The notes under the pieces were generated by a model. The model saw nothing but the letters and a program-made list of their open reading frames with translations, was not told the origin of the DNA and did not search any database. Source: Turnera subulata (lineage: Eukaryota; Streptophyta; Magnoliopsida; Malpighiales; Passifloraceae). Taken from it: DNA of 64,000 bases. Where the stretch lies: assembly GCA_028386065.3 (NCBI GenBank), contig JAKUCV010004280.1:19522-83521 (forward strand), written 5' to 3'. Shown one piece after another: positions 23,474 through 35,665 of the stretch; position 1 is the first letter of the stretch, and every line of letters begins with the position of its first letter. The position numbers were made by a program, and so were the translations under genes.

Positions 23474-24868
23474 ATGGCTTGTTCAAATTATTTGTATGCA
23501 GGAATCACTGAAGGGCAATCCATTACACAGGCACCATTCTTCAACGGAACAGATTATACATATTGGAAGGAAAGGATGAAAGTTTTCATCCAAGCCAATG
23601 ACTTTGCAGCTTGGCTAACGATAAAGAATGGTATTCAAATTCCATCAAGGACGGAAGTGGAGTACAACGTAGATGACATCCAAAGAATCGAAAACAACTC
23701 CCAGGCAATAAACATGCTTCAGAGTGCGATCAATCCGAATGACTATCAGATAATCTCCCACTACGCAACAGCCAAGGAGATGTGGAACATGTTGGAAATC
23801 ATCTATGAAGAAACCAACAGCAAGCGAGATGAGACTGTCAACCTTTGTTGCATGGCAAAGGAAGAATATCCGGAAGAGGTAAGTACTTCCTATTCAAGTG
23901 ATGATTATACATTTGAAGAGCTGCAAAATGCATTTAATGAAGTATATAGTAAATTCAATTCAGTCTCTAAAGTCAATAAGAATTTAAAGAAACAAATTAC
24001 AACCTTAGAAAATGATAATGAAAATTTGTCAAATGATAAGGATGAGTTATCAAGTAAAATTAATAAGCTTGAAAAAGAAAAGCATGATCTTAATGTGTCT
24101 TACAATGAACTTGATGAGAAAATATCTTCTAATGTATGTGCTTGTGTGGTATTGGGAAAAGAGAATGAGTCTCTTAAATCTCAAGTTGATGATTTAAAGA
24201 AAACATTAGAGAAATTTACAAATGGCACAGATGGTCTTAATCTTCTTCTAGGACAACAAAGAAGTCCAACACAAAAAGAAGGATTAGGTGCATCTCATGT
24301 ATCAAATGATGTCAAACCTATTGTGCATAATGCTAAGACATATAAACTCGGTGCCTCATCTTCTACTCACCATACTAAACCACATGCACATAATACTAGA
24401 TCACATGCTCATGACACAAGATCATATACTCATCATACAAGGTAATATGCTCAAAATGCCAAACCAAATGCAAGTAGTGGAAGAGCTCACTATGCTAAAA
24501 TGTATGCCTACAATGGTAGGAATGAAAAATCTCATTACACTAAACCTAGGACACACTTAGCTCAACCTAGGGAAAACAAGATTATACCTAAGGAAAACAA
24601 GTTTACTAGAATGCATAGATATAATCGAAATGGTAATTACTATCAACCTGGAAGAATGCATAATCCAAATGTAATTTGCCATTATTGCAATAGAATAGGA
24701 CACATTGCTCCTGTTTGCTTTACTAGGCATAGGTATTGGGCTCAAGAAGATGCTCATCACTACTATGTTCCTAATCCTCAAGGACCCAAAAAAGATTTGG
24801 GAACCAAAAACCCATTGATTTGTTTTGCAGGTATGCTTGAAGGCATCAAGTGTACTTTGGTACCTTGA
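23474..24868 (+). pseudogene. Copia gag of C3 with one in-frame stop
   Basis: The frame runs 323 codons from ATG 23474 to a TAA at 24443, where C1 has TCA. It continues in the same frame through the zinc knuckle (CHYCNRIGHIAPVC) to 24868. It holds a gag domain, an Asn/Lys-rich coiled coil (about 23970-24230) and a His-rich repeat region. One extra A near 24790 shifts the end relative to C1. It is closer to intact than C1 gag. Confidence 0.85.
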
Positions 24869-25075
24869 TTGCGGATGCTCCAAGCAAATGACCAAAGAAG
24901 CATCCAAGTTCTTGAATATGGCCACACTTGTTCAATTTCGACAGAAATGCAAGGATCGGAAAATGATGTTCGGTACCCCTCACCAAGACCAAGAGAAAGG
25001 GGGAACAAGGCTTGCTGAAGAAGTAACATAATGAGGAAGAAGCTACTAATGAAGATGATGACAATGATGGAAACT
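24825..25075 (+). pseudogene. Protease stub and acidic tail of C3
   Basis: The same WYLDCGCSKQMT stub and the same join to a short acidic tail as in C1 (13549-13800). Shared breakpoints show both copies descend from a pol-less master. Confidence 0.75.
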
Positions 25076-25332
25076 AGGAGCCATCTTTCTAAACCCTTAT
25101 CCTTGTTATTCTTTATGCTTTGTTTTCCATAAAATACTTTGCCATATGCATGAACTTAGGGGGAAGTATAAGTCATACCTTAAGGGGGAAGAATACATAT
25201 ATGTATCATTTCTTTTTGCTAATGTCAAAAGGGGGAAGATAAGAAGAAGTATATGCATCAAGATAGGGGGAATTATTTTTATAAATATTGGCATATACTT
25301 CTAGTGTTTGCCATTATCATAAAGAGGGAAAT

Positions 25333-26833
25333 TGTTAGAACTAATGCCTCCATGCTTTCTTTCATGTTTTGATATTGACAAACACATTCTAAATGACCAC
25401 ATGCAATGTCAAGCAAAAAGAAATAAATCAAGAACAACTTGCTCAAGTATTGAAATCAAGAATTGAAGTAACAAGCAAGAAGAGCAAGGAGTGTTAGGAA
25501 CCTATTTTGTACAAGGTAAACACTCAACTTCTCCTAGACATTGGCTCAAACCAAAAATTGTTTTCCTCATGCATCTTCATAAATCATGTAAGTCATAAAA
25601 CTGGTTTTTGAGTCCTAAACATCGATGTTTTTTTGTCCAACATCGATGTTATTTCATTCAACAAAATCAAGAAAATTGTCGTTGATATAAAACATCGATG
25701 CTGTGTCCAAAACATCGATGTTGTGCCTTAAAACATCAATGTTCTGAGTACAACATCGATGTTGCATCAAGTCGATTTTTAATCTTTTTGGCAGTAGCTC
25801 TAAAACATCGATGTTGGATTATAAAACATCGATGTTCTTGTGACCGTTGGTCAAAACATCGATGTTTACAATCCAACATCGATGTTCATGTAAATTGTCT
25901 TTGAAATATATTTTTGCGAAGCATAAAAACATCGATGTTTTAAATGCCAACATCGATGTTTTTAGGCTTTTAAAACATCGATGTTGTCTATGAAAACATC
26001 GATGTTCTAATGGCAAACATCGATGTTCTAATAGCCGTTGGCTCAATTGTTCAAATCCAACGGACAAACATCGATGTTGTGTTGCAAAACATCGATGTTG
26101 TGCCGTTGTGGTCAGAACACTTTTCCAACCGAGCATGCTATCTTTTCTAAAAGTGTTCAGAACTTGTACCTAACGTTAACACATGATTTTGAGCTTATAA
26201 ATAGAGCATTTAGGTCTCTGAAAACAAGCTAATCAACTCTCCATTCATTTACCATTCATTGATACACATTCATTCAAGTTTTATGAGCCAATATCTTTGA
26301 GATTTTGAGAGTTGCCTTATTAGTGCTTATCTGTCTTACTCATATCCACTCTTTAAGAGAGTATTAGTTTGAGTGTTTTTATAGTGTTGTTCATACACTT
26401 TAAGGGAGAATTGTTCCCTTGAGAGAAGTCTTAAGGTGTGGTATCCTTAAGCAAGAGAGTAGGATTCTTGTGATTAGAAATCCTAAGAAGTCTTAAGGTG
26501 TGGTATCCTTAAGCAAGTGTAGGATTCTTGAGATTAGAATTCCTAGGAAAGTCTTGAAGTGAGGTATCTTCAAGCAAGTGTGTTGAGGTTCATGTGACTT
26601 GAACTCTCAGGTTGTAAACGGTTTGTTAAGCACCCGTAAGCTTAACACTAGATAGTGAAATCTTCAAGTGAGACTTGAAGGGCTGGATTAGCCACACTAG
26701 TAGAGTGTGTGTGAACCAGGATAAATTGCTTGTGTCCTTCATCTATTTTAATTCCGCACTTATTTCCTGCTTATTTCGTTTTTATTCGATTATCGCTATT
26801 CACCCCCCCTAGCGAAGGGCTATTGTACTAACA
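25333..26833 (+). repeat. 3' LTR of C3 with palindrome array
   Basis: The 1,501-bp LTR is preceded by about five AGGGGGAA-type polypurine tracts (25157-25330). It has seventeen palindrome copies between 25618 and 26099, fifteen perfect and two with one mismatch (25691-25702, 25732-25743). That is two more than in either C1 LTR. The TATA box is TATAAATA at 26196-26203. Confidence 0.9.
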
Positions 26834-26931
26834 CTATTGTCTAATCTTCTCACACAACGGAAGCATGATGGTCATGCTAGATCCACATGTATGAGAAACA
26901 TGGATGATTGGCTTTCGTGCCAGTGGGAGAT
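26834..26931 (+). pseudogene. C-terminal tail of a D copia pol (D2)
   Basis: The short segment matches 9105-9204 of D1: the end of RNase H, a stop region around GGATGATTGG, and a purine tract before the LTR. Everything upstream was removed or lies beyond the C3 insertion. Confidence 0.75.
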
Positions 26932-28435
26932 TGTTAGTGTAATATGCCCAGAAGCCAATCATGGATGTATATTTTGAGTCATGTACATACACATTAAGGT
27001 TTTTCCAATAAGTATCATTTATGAGATAAACGCTTGCACATACTTATAACCCTAGAATATTTCATATTCTTAAATTGTTCCTAGTCGATTATTATTATGG
27101 ATGGGTTCTAATAATAAATTAAGACTAGAGTATGTTGAGAGTTTATATATGATATGAATTCAACATACGGGTACAAGTTGGAGAACTTGTGGACTGGACC
27201 GACCCACATAAGAACACTACATGGAACGTTATATGATTGTCATTAGTGGTTCTTATATGTACTGTCCTTAGACCTGAGATCGTCAAGGTTCCCAACATGT
27301 GAGTTGTATACTTTGATATTATTCCTAGTCATCCGTAACTGGGTGGACTTAAGGGTAATCGTTGGGTATATGATAAATGTGTAGTGGGTTTTGATTGATC
27401 AAGATGGGATTCGTCCGACCCATATAACGGGTATCTTATCAGATATGTTTCTTGATAGAGTTGAATTGTTAAATGCATGGCCATGCTCGGATTTGATGAT
27501 ATGTGATATCATGAGTATCCGTTTTACACAGTTAACTCGGGGATCAAGAAACTAAGATTAGACATATACGAGATTGACGTTTCCATGTCTCAGTTTAATC
27601 TTGATAATGGGACGAAAGGACGATGACAGTTTTCGAGGCATACAGAATCAGTATTGATCTTGTCGTTCGGGTAGCAATGATGTGTTGCTAGACGCCGGTC
27701 TTTGCTTATAATTGTAAAAAGAAATTTTACAATTATTACCGGACGTTACAAGTGCCTACAGGGTCACACACATAGAACCGTTGATTCGAGCAAATGGTTG
27801 GACCGGGTGTGGTTGGACCATGGTTGAACCAGGGTTGTTTTTTGATCAATAATTATCTGAATTATTGATCAGAATTTGTGGTGTGTTGTGGTGATAAGGT
27901 TTAGTGGAGGCATTATCATGTCAAGACATGATTATGTGGGAGATGGGCCAATATGTTGGCCATCACTTCCATTAACCTATGTCCTTATTTGGTAAATGTG
28001 ATCAGATTTTTGTGACTTGAGAAATATGATTTCAGACCAAGAGAGCATACACAAGAGAGACTTGAGTGTAGCTTGAGTTTTTCAGATCATACACACACAC
28101 CATCTTCTTTGTGAAAGAAGAAACATACCACAAAACTTGCTCCCGATTTTCTGATGCTAGCACACCAGTTCGGGAGAGCTCGAGGTTGGATTCGTGTGAC
28201 AATTTCGGCTTGATCATGGTTCTTGTGGATACCGTAGAGGGGCGGGATGCTCTTCTTGCTCTTGCTGATTCCGGTACTTCAGTTAGGTGAAAGATCCTAA
28301 CCGTTTCAGGTACGCAATTTTTGTTGTTGGTTAGTCCGCTTCACATGGTTCCTAGGTTAGTTTCCGGGCTTCCGCTGCATAATTATATGTGTATGAGTGT
28401 CATATAAGTTAACCGGAAACTTACAGACCGGTAGT
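26932..28435 (+). mobile_element. 3' LTR of copia D2
   Basis: The LTR is 1,504 bp, from TGTTAGTGTAATATGCCC to CCGGAAACTTACA. It is the best complete D LTR in the window and defines the D ends. The GGTTGGACC-like repeats lie at about 27790-27835. Confidence 0.85.
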
Positions 28436-28625
28436 ACCGAGTGGGAGAGTGGGTACCCATTGGGATTTCTAATGGACAAAAACAGAGAGTTTTAGAGACG
28501 GTGCCTTGGGGATTAGATGGATGCGGCCCTTTGGTTAGTTTAGTACCTGATATTGGTATGTATTGAGAGCATCCCTTAGAGAGTTTCCTCCATGGGGAAG
28601 GTGGGTGTATCCCCTTGGTTATTTT
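28436..28625 (+). mobile_element. Fragment of a family A LTR
   Basis: This 190-bp piece matches 19160-19375, with ACCGGTAG, the GAGAGTGGGTACCC block and the TTTAGTACCTGATATTGG block in the same order. It is wedged between the D2 LTR and a Tat-type pol fragment. Confidence 0.75.
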
Positions 28626-30098
28626 ATGCCAGCACTGTCCAAGGCAATGAGGGGAATAGATTTGCGAGGGTTATCACCCAAGACACCATGCAGGCAGACA
28701 GGAACTGGGAGTGGCATAGATCAAGCATCGTCTTCAAGACAGATGAAGAGGAAGCTGTATGGATCCTTTCATAACCTCCGAGTCTGAGAGTGAATCCGAA
28801 ATAGATTGTGAGCATGATGATGTAACTAAGGAATCAAATAATGATTCCTTTGATTTTAGTTTTTCTTGTTCCAAAACCTTAGAAAACAACGATGTCTTCA
28901 TATCCCAGAGTAATGAAATGAGGCGCTTTTTTTCTTACTTGGATGTTTTATGTGATGGTGTTTATTGCATGCACAATATGTGCGAATGTAATGAGACGAA
29001 TGAACTCCTGGATTCTATCATCTGCGCACTTATATTAATCCAAAGATCACATGGATTGGCACGGCTCTCGAAAGTTCGATTCATGACGACCTGGAAGCTT
29101 TGATCAAAGAGTGCATAGATGTGTTTGCATGGTCCTATGAGGATATGCCACGTATTGATCCAGCCATCGCCCAACATCAGATTCCGCTCTTCCACGACGT
29201 CAAACCAGTAAACCAGAAGGCCCATCGTCTCCAACCTAGTGGGCCTTGAAAGTAAAAGAGGAGGTTGAGAACCAGATTCAGGCTGGATTTCTAGAAGTGA
29301 TTGAGTATCCTGAATATTTAGCCAACATAGTAGCAATTCCGAAGAAGAACGTGAAAGTAAGAATGTGTGTGGATTACCGAGACTTAAACAAGGCTTGCCC
29401 CAAGGATCTGTTCCCATTTCCACACATTGATCTTCTGGTGGATGTAACTGCCAGACATGTATTGTTATCCTTTATGGATGGATTCTCAAGGTACAATCAA
29501 GTGAAAATGGCACCGAAAGATAAGCATAAAATGTCCTTTCAGACAAAATGGGATACATTTTGTTACAAGGTCATGCCTTTTGGGTTAATCAATGCCAGAG
29601 CAACATATCAAAGGATGGCCACCACACTCTTAAATGACATGATTCACAAAGAAATCAATGTTTATGTTGATAACATGATCGAGAAGTCAGAGACTCGGGA
29701 ATCCCATGTGGCCAATCTAAGAAAGTTCTTTGAGAGATGTCGGGAATTCGGCATGAGAATCAACCCCCCAAAATGTGTCTTTGGTGTTCAAGAAGGAAAG
29801 CTTTTGGGCTTCATGGTAAGCGAACGAGGTATAGAAATGGACCCTTCCAAGATCAAAGCTATCTAAGAAATGCTATTCCCCAAGAGTGAGAAGGAAGTCC
29901 GAAGCTTTCACGGGCGAATACAATTTGTCAGCCATTTTATTACTCAGGTCTCTAGAATTTGTGCACCCATCCATCGCCTACTTGAAAAGGGAGTTCCAAT
30001 TGAATGGGATGATAGGTGCCAAGACGCCTTTGAGCAAATCAAGAGGTATTTGTCTAACCCCCCAGTACTCCAACCTCCCAGGCCAAAAAAACCCTTGT
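28626..30098 (+). pseudogene. Tat-type gag-pol fragment with RT
   Basis: The N-terminal part resembles the pre-RT linker of B1 (acidic Ser/Glu stretch near 28790, then a block like 50700-50880). RT follows from about 29246 to 30098 in one frame after a 1-bp loss near 29240. The catalytic YVDD reads YVDN (29663-29674). A TAA at 29864 replaces a Gln codon. RNase H and integrase are missing, because the D3 LTR begins in the RT connection region at about 30099. Confidence 0.85.
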
Positions 30099-31462
30099 TG
30101 TTATATTTTCTTTGTGTTATGCCTAAAAACCAATCATTTGATGATTATATTACTTTTTGAGTCATGATATTTGATTAAGGTTTTAGTCCAAGGAACATGT
30201 CCATTTATCCAATTATATCTGGGTCGAATACTAGGACATATTTATAACCAAGAATATTTTATATTCTTAAAAGTCCCTAGTCGATTATCATTATGGATGG
30301 GTTGTAGTAATAAGTTAAGACTAGTGTATGTTGACAGTCATATGAGATATGAGATCTGCATACGGGTACAAGTTAGGGAACTTGTGGACTGGATCGACCC
30401 AACTTAGGAAAACCACATGGATCATTACATGTTGTCATTTGTGGTTCTTATAAGTGTTGTCCTTAGACTTGAGATCATCAAGGTTCCCAACATATGAGTC
30501 ATGTTCTTTGATATTACTCTTGGTTGCTCGTAGCTGGGTGGACATTAGTGTTATTGTTAGGCACATGATACAATATGTAGTGGGATTTGTTTGGTCAAGA
30601 TGAAATTTGTCTAGCCCACATAATGGGAAATATATCTGCTGGGCCCCTTGATAGAGTTGAACTATAAAATGCGTGGCCGTGCTCAAATTGATTGATATGG
30701 GATATCAATCGTTTTTGTTTTGGATAGTTAACTCGGTTTCAAGAAATCATAGATTAAACATATGCGAGAATGACACATTCCATGCTCGTGTTTGATCTTC
30801 ATATTATAGGACAAAGAGACAAAGACACAATAATAATAAGGCTTGTTGAATTGGTAAGTATCTTGTCACTTGGGTAACAATGATGTGTTGCTAGACACCG
30901 CTCATTGTTTACAATTATAAATGTGTTTTTATAATTATTCCCAATGTGATTAGTGCCTATAGGGTCGCACACTTAGGACTGTTAATTTGAGACATGAGTC
31001 CAAAAGAGTTTGGATAAGTTATTGGACTGAGTTTTGGGTTATTAATATTAGCCCATTAAGCTTATTGTTAAGCCCGAAAACTACAACCCAAATATGATTA
31101 GGATTAATCAAGTACACCTAGGGTTTTATGTCTCTATATATATGAGATATATGCTTTTGTGATTTACATAACAAGTGTGGCTTCACATCACAAAGTTAGC
31201 AGACAGAGAGATTGTGAGGGCTCAATCCAAAGATCGTGTGACAGTTCCCGGAGATTGATAGTTCATGTGGATACCTTAGAGAAATCGAATACTTTGTCCG
31301 GTTTTAAACTGATTCAGCTCAATAGTTGAGAGAAAGATCTCGACCAAAATAGGTACTGAATCTCATCTATTCAATTTATCCCGTTTCACGTGGACCTTGT
31401 GATGGTTTCGGATTTGATTCTACTGCGTGTTAACTCCCTGTTTGTGTACCCGAAACCAAATA
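30099..31462 (+). mobile_element. 5' LTR of copia D3
   Basis: It aligns with the D LTRs at 9205 and 26932 from CCAATCATTTGATG onward. The exact start is uncertain by about 10 bp (TGTTATATTT at 30099 or TGTTATGCC nearby). It ends before GTGGTAGCGAAGC (31463), a primer-binding site of initiator tRNA-Met type. The LTR is about 1.36 kb and has diverged more than D1 and D2. Confidence 0.75.
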
Positions 31463-32665
31463 GTGGTAGCGAAGCTATTTGTGATACCATAAATCGAATT
31501 TGATTGTTTGTTTATATGTTCTGCTGTAAGTGACATAGTGTGATTGGTATGGTTTTTATAGATTAGTTTTGTCCAATTTTAATGATGTCGATTGGAATGT
31601 GATATCAATCAGAGTGCTTTTAGCAGTAAGTCGAAAGAGTTCGCAGAGAAAGATCGATTGCTATAAGATGCCAAACAAAGGGTGGAATTTGAATGTCAAT
31701 TTCATGTAGAACACACAAGTCCCGGATGGCCAGGCAGTCATGTAGCATGGAAACCAGAACTCGGCGGTCATGTGTGAAAAACCACCAGGTCGTGGCGGAC
31801 ATCAACGAATGACCGCCGGCCATGGCGGTCAAGTGCACCCTGAAGTTAATTTTTCTCCCGTTTTCGATTCTAATTTGATTTTGCACAAACTGTACAGTAC
31901 TAGCTCTGCGTAGCGCCTTATACTAAAATAATGTTGACACAATATTAGATATAATCATGAATTAAATGCTTGTTTTGTATGCTTTTGTGAAGCTTGGTGC
32001 ATGGTTACTTCTATACAACGTTCTAAGGCTTGAGATTGTTTGTATAGTTTACAACCATGTCACATTACGTTGTTGTTGATTACATATGAAGCATGTTGAC
32101 TATATATATGATATATAATGTGTTAGTTACATGCACATGTTGGTTGATCAAATTGTTTTATGTGGATAAAAGTAAAACCCCTCAGCATAGTATTAAGTTC
32201 TTATGTGTTGCCTTCCATTGATTAGCACTCATCTAGACTTAGATCAACACTTGGCAGGTTTGCTAAAGCAAAGTGCCAATGTTTGTCTTAGTAAGACGCG
32301 ATGAGATAATTGTAATATCCAAACGGCTAGTCATGGTTTGGACTTAACTAAGTCATCTCAATAGGATTGGGGACTTAGAGGTAAGGAGTTGAGAAAATTC
32401 GATAAGAACGACTAGAACAAGAGTTATTCACTCAACTATGCAAGAGGTTGTCTACCTAAATAGCTATAGTATAAGTGATTAGCCAAAGCTAACTTATATT
32501 ACTGCGAAATATGGATCTTGGCCCACTAGAATGCTTAAAGCAATTCGAAATAATACATGAGGGTTATTATTTCAGTGGAAGTATCATTTAATGAAATTCC
32601 TTGTTAAATGGTTTAACATATGCATGACTTTTATTATGTGTGATTTAAATTGTTGTAGAGTTATC
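31463..32665 (+). other. 5' leader of copia D3
   Basis: This is untranslated sequence between the primer-binding site and gag. It contains a GGCGGTCAT/ATGACCGCC cluster (perfect at 31763-31771 and 31809-31817) followed by sequence resembling the B LTR downstream of its cluster in reverse (TTCTAATTTGATTTTGCAC). I take 31700-31890 to be a possible old B LTR scrap. The rest shows no gene. Confidence 0.5.
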
Positions 32666-33797
32666 ATGGCACAAAGCACAAACACTGCATCACTGCGATC
32701 AACCCTTGAGAAGGAAAAGCTGAATGCAAACAACTTTCATAAGTGGCATCGAAATTTGAGGATTATCCTCAAGCAAGAAAAGAAGTTGCATGTTCTTGAT
32801 GGGCCTATTCTTGATGAATCAGTTGCCAATGCTCCCCGTATGGAGAAAGATGCTTATAAGAAGCATACGGATGATGTATTGGATGTAGCCTACCTCATGT
32901 TGATTAGCATGGGATCTGAGCTTCAGAAGCAACATGAAAAGCTGGGTGCTTTCGATGTGATCGAACACATTAAGATGCTCTTTGAAGGGCAAGCTAGGGA
33001 TGAGAGGTACGAGACCTCAAAGAAATTATTCCAATGCAAGATGGCTGAGTCGTTACCTTTTCAGCCTCATGTGCTCAAGATGATTGCATATATTGAGAGC
33101 CTTAAGGATCTGGATTTTCCCTTGCAGAGGAAGATGGTGGTTGATCTTGTCCTGCAATCGTTGCCAGATAGTTATAGTCAATTCGTCATGAACTTCAACA
33201 TGAATTATCTTCATAAGACATTGAAAGAGTTGCTTAACAAGTTGGGAACTGCTGAGCAATAGATGAAGGCCAACAAAGGCGATAATGGCTTGATGGTTCA
33301 AAATGGCAAAGGGAAGGGAAAGGCTAAGTTCAACAAGAAGAAGAACTTGGCCAGAAAGTCCGGTTCATGTTCTTCATCTTCTTGTGCTGCACAAGCATTG
33401 AAACCCAAAGGTAGTTTTGCTAAGGCGGGACAGTGCTTCAATTGCAAGAAAACTGGTCATTGAGAGCGTAACTGCCGTAATTACCTTGAGGGGGTGAAGA
33501 AGCAAAAGGGAAGTAAGACTTCCACTTCAGGTATCTTTGTTATAGAAGCTAATATTTCTATTTGTACATCGTGGGTTTTATATACTGGATGTGGATCTCA
33601 CATTTATGTAAATGTGCAGGTTCTGACAAAGAGTAGAAAATTAGCAAGAGGTGAAATGGACCTGCGTGTGGGAAATGGAGCAAGAGTTGCTGCATTAGCC
33701 GTAGGGACATATCGTTTATCATTACCTAGTGGTTTGATTTTAGAACTAAACAATTGCTATTATATGCCTACTATAAGTAGGAATTTGATTTCTATTT
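32666..33797 (+). pseudogene. Copia gag-protease of D3
   Basis: ATG 32666 opens a gag of UBN2 type (HKWHRNLRIIL near the start). The frame reaches about 33797 with two in-frame stops: TAG at 33260 and TGA at 33461, the latter inside the zinc knuckle where a Trp codon is expected. The knuckle pattern CX2CX4H is visible. The protease active site reads YTG instead of DTG. This gives the gag part that D1 lacks. Confidence 0.88.
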
Positions 33798-34408
33798 CTT
33801 TTGGCTATAGTTGCATACCATGATTATGAAATTTTGCAGATGGATGTCAAAACTGCTTTCCTTAGTGGAAATTTCTTAGAGGATGTGTATATGACACCAC
33901 CTGAAGGTTTCGTCACTCCAAAAAATGCTGGCAAAGTATGCAAATTGCAGAGATTCATTTATGAGTTGAAGCAAACTTCTCGAAGTTGGAATCTTCATTT
34001 TGATGAAGTAATGAAACAGTTTGGTTTCATCAAGAATGAAGATGAGCCATGTGTTTACAAGAAGGTTAGTGGGAGCACCGTTATTTTTTTTGCTGTTATA
34101 TGTGGATGACATTCTACTGATTAGAAATGATGTTCCAACACTACAGTCTGTAAAGACTAGGTTAAGGAAAAATTTCTCATTGAAGGGCTTGGGTGAAGCT
34201 GCCTATGTGTTAGATATAAAGATCTATAGAGATAGATCTAAAAGGCTTCTTGGCCTAAGTCAGAGTACATACATTGACAAAGTACTTAAAAGGTTAAGTA
34301 TTCAAGATTCCAAGAAAAAATTCTTTCCCATGTCACATGGTATAACTCTCTCAAAGAATCATTGTCCTAGTACAACTAAGGAGAGAGAACGCACGAGTAA
34401 GATCCCAA
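33798..34408 (+). pseudogene. RT fragment of D3 after an internal deletion
   Basis: The protease end is fused directly to mid-RT (QMDVKTAFL), so GAG-pre-integrase, integrase and the RT start are lost. A CTT-like microhomology lies at the joint (33797-33800). RT continues with a frameshift in a T-run near 34090, then YVDD and the downstream part. It stops at 34408, where family A LTR sequence begins. The first catalytic Asp that D1 lost is present here. Confidence 0.85.
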
Positions 34409-35665
34409 ACATAAAACTCAAGCTTGTCCTGCGTTTTGACCAAGGGAAAAGGGTTGACCGTGCCTAAGACCAAAACGACGTCATTTTGGTCCCGGCCGAA
34501 ATCAACCCTAACCCTAAAGTATAAAAACTTCTCTTTTTCTCTCTCCCCTCTGTTTTTTTTTTCATTTCTTTCTTCCCAATTTCGACTGCCTTCTCCGCTC
34601 TCTCACACCCCACGATCTCTTCCATCCTCTCCCTATCTGTTTTCACTCAAAACTGCCGCACCTAACTTCTCTTTCTTCTCTTCTCATTTACTCCTTTGAA
34701 GCCGCTATTCCTGATGTGTCCCCATCGCGAGTTTTAGGGCGAGAAGGGTGAGGCGGGTCGCCTCGAGGTGTTGACGGAGAAGACGAGGCAATCGATGCCA
34801 TGCTTGAGTCGCCACCATTCTTTCTCCTTCTCCCTTCGAATCGCTGGACACACACACAGTCACAGTGTTTTTTACCGCTGTTGCTATTTTTAGAGGGAAG
34901 ACAGAGGGTGCGTGGAGGTTAGGAATTCGAGTCTTGGTTCAATCTCTGCACGTGGGAAGCCAATGAATGGCGTGTTTTTGCCGGTGAACACGAGTAAGTC
35001 TACTGCTCCCCTACTATCTTTTGAGTTCCACTACCCGATTCAACTCGGGTTGTTGCTGCGGTTGTGGGAACTAACCCAATTGGGTTTTGTTTCTTTTTGT
35101 GTGGGTCTATGATGGACTGATGGCGGATATGTTGATGGGTTGTGGACAGCGGATGCGGGCATATTGGTGGCAGAAGTAGGTTGTTGTATGCGCTGCAGTG
35201 ACCGGTGGTGGTCTGGCCGATGATGGTTGGTGGTCATGAGTTTCCAAGGTTAAGGACAACGGGGTTGTTCACGCACAGTTAGGGTACTGGGCTCGGGTTT
35301 TGGTTTTGGATTTACATAATCAAATCAAACAGTGAGGGCTCGGGTGTTGTTCCAGCGAGCATCGAAGAATCGACATATAACAGAATGTCGAGGCTGAACG
35401 AGGCCTCATTTTCCGAGGCAATTAATATGGCTCAGAAGAGGACATATAAACCTTCGTATGCATTACTGCCTACAATACTCGGTTAATTGTCATGGTTTAT
35501 AAACTGATAACATTTGCTTGGCATTGAATGTTGTATGTGTGTATGCCTGTGGATGTTGTTGGTTTCATAGTGTATCATGATGATGATATCATTGTCGTTG
35601 TGTTCCTGATTATGTGTGCCTGTGAGATGTACAATGCCTGCCAAGCATGAGTTGAATTATGAAAT
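34409..35665 (+). mobile_element. Family A LTR fragment
   Basis: Shared blocks are the TTGACC/GTCATTTTGG box (34435-34500), a TATA-like TATAAAAA (34520-34527), a CT-rich tract, and GAGGCAATTAATATGG (about 35416) with its downstream block. Both ends are cut. The right end, GAAAT, is the target of the B2 insertion. Confidence 0.7.

Larger units (their letters stand above)
22676..26833 (+). mobile_element. Second non-autonomous C element, 5' LTR truncated (C3)
   Basis: The 5' LTR is cut at its 5' side and starts within a palindrome (TCGATGTT); only 22676-23417 (742 bp) is left, including the TATA and U5. The internal part is 23418-25332 and the 3' LTR is 25333-26833. The organisation and the pol deletion match C1. 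After the 3' LTR, sequence continues in the tail of a D copia, so this element had inserted in the RNase H end of that copia. Confidence 0.88.
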
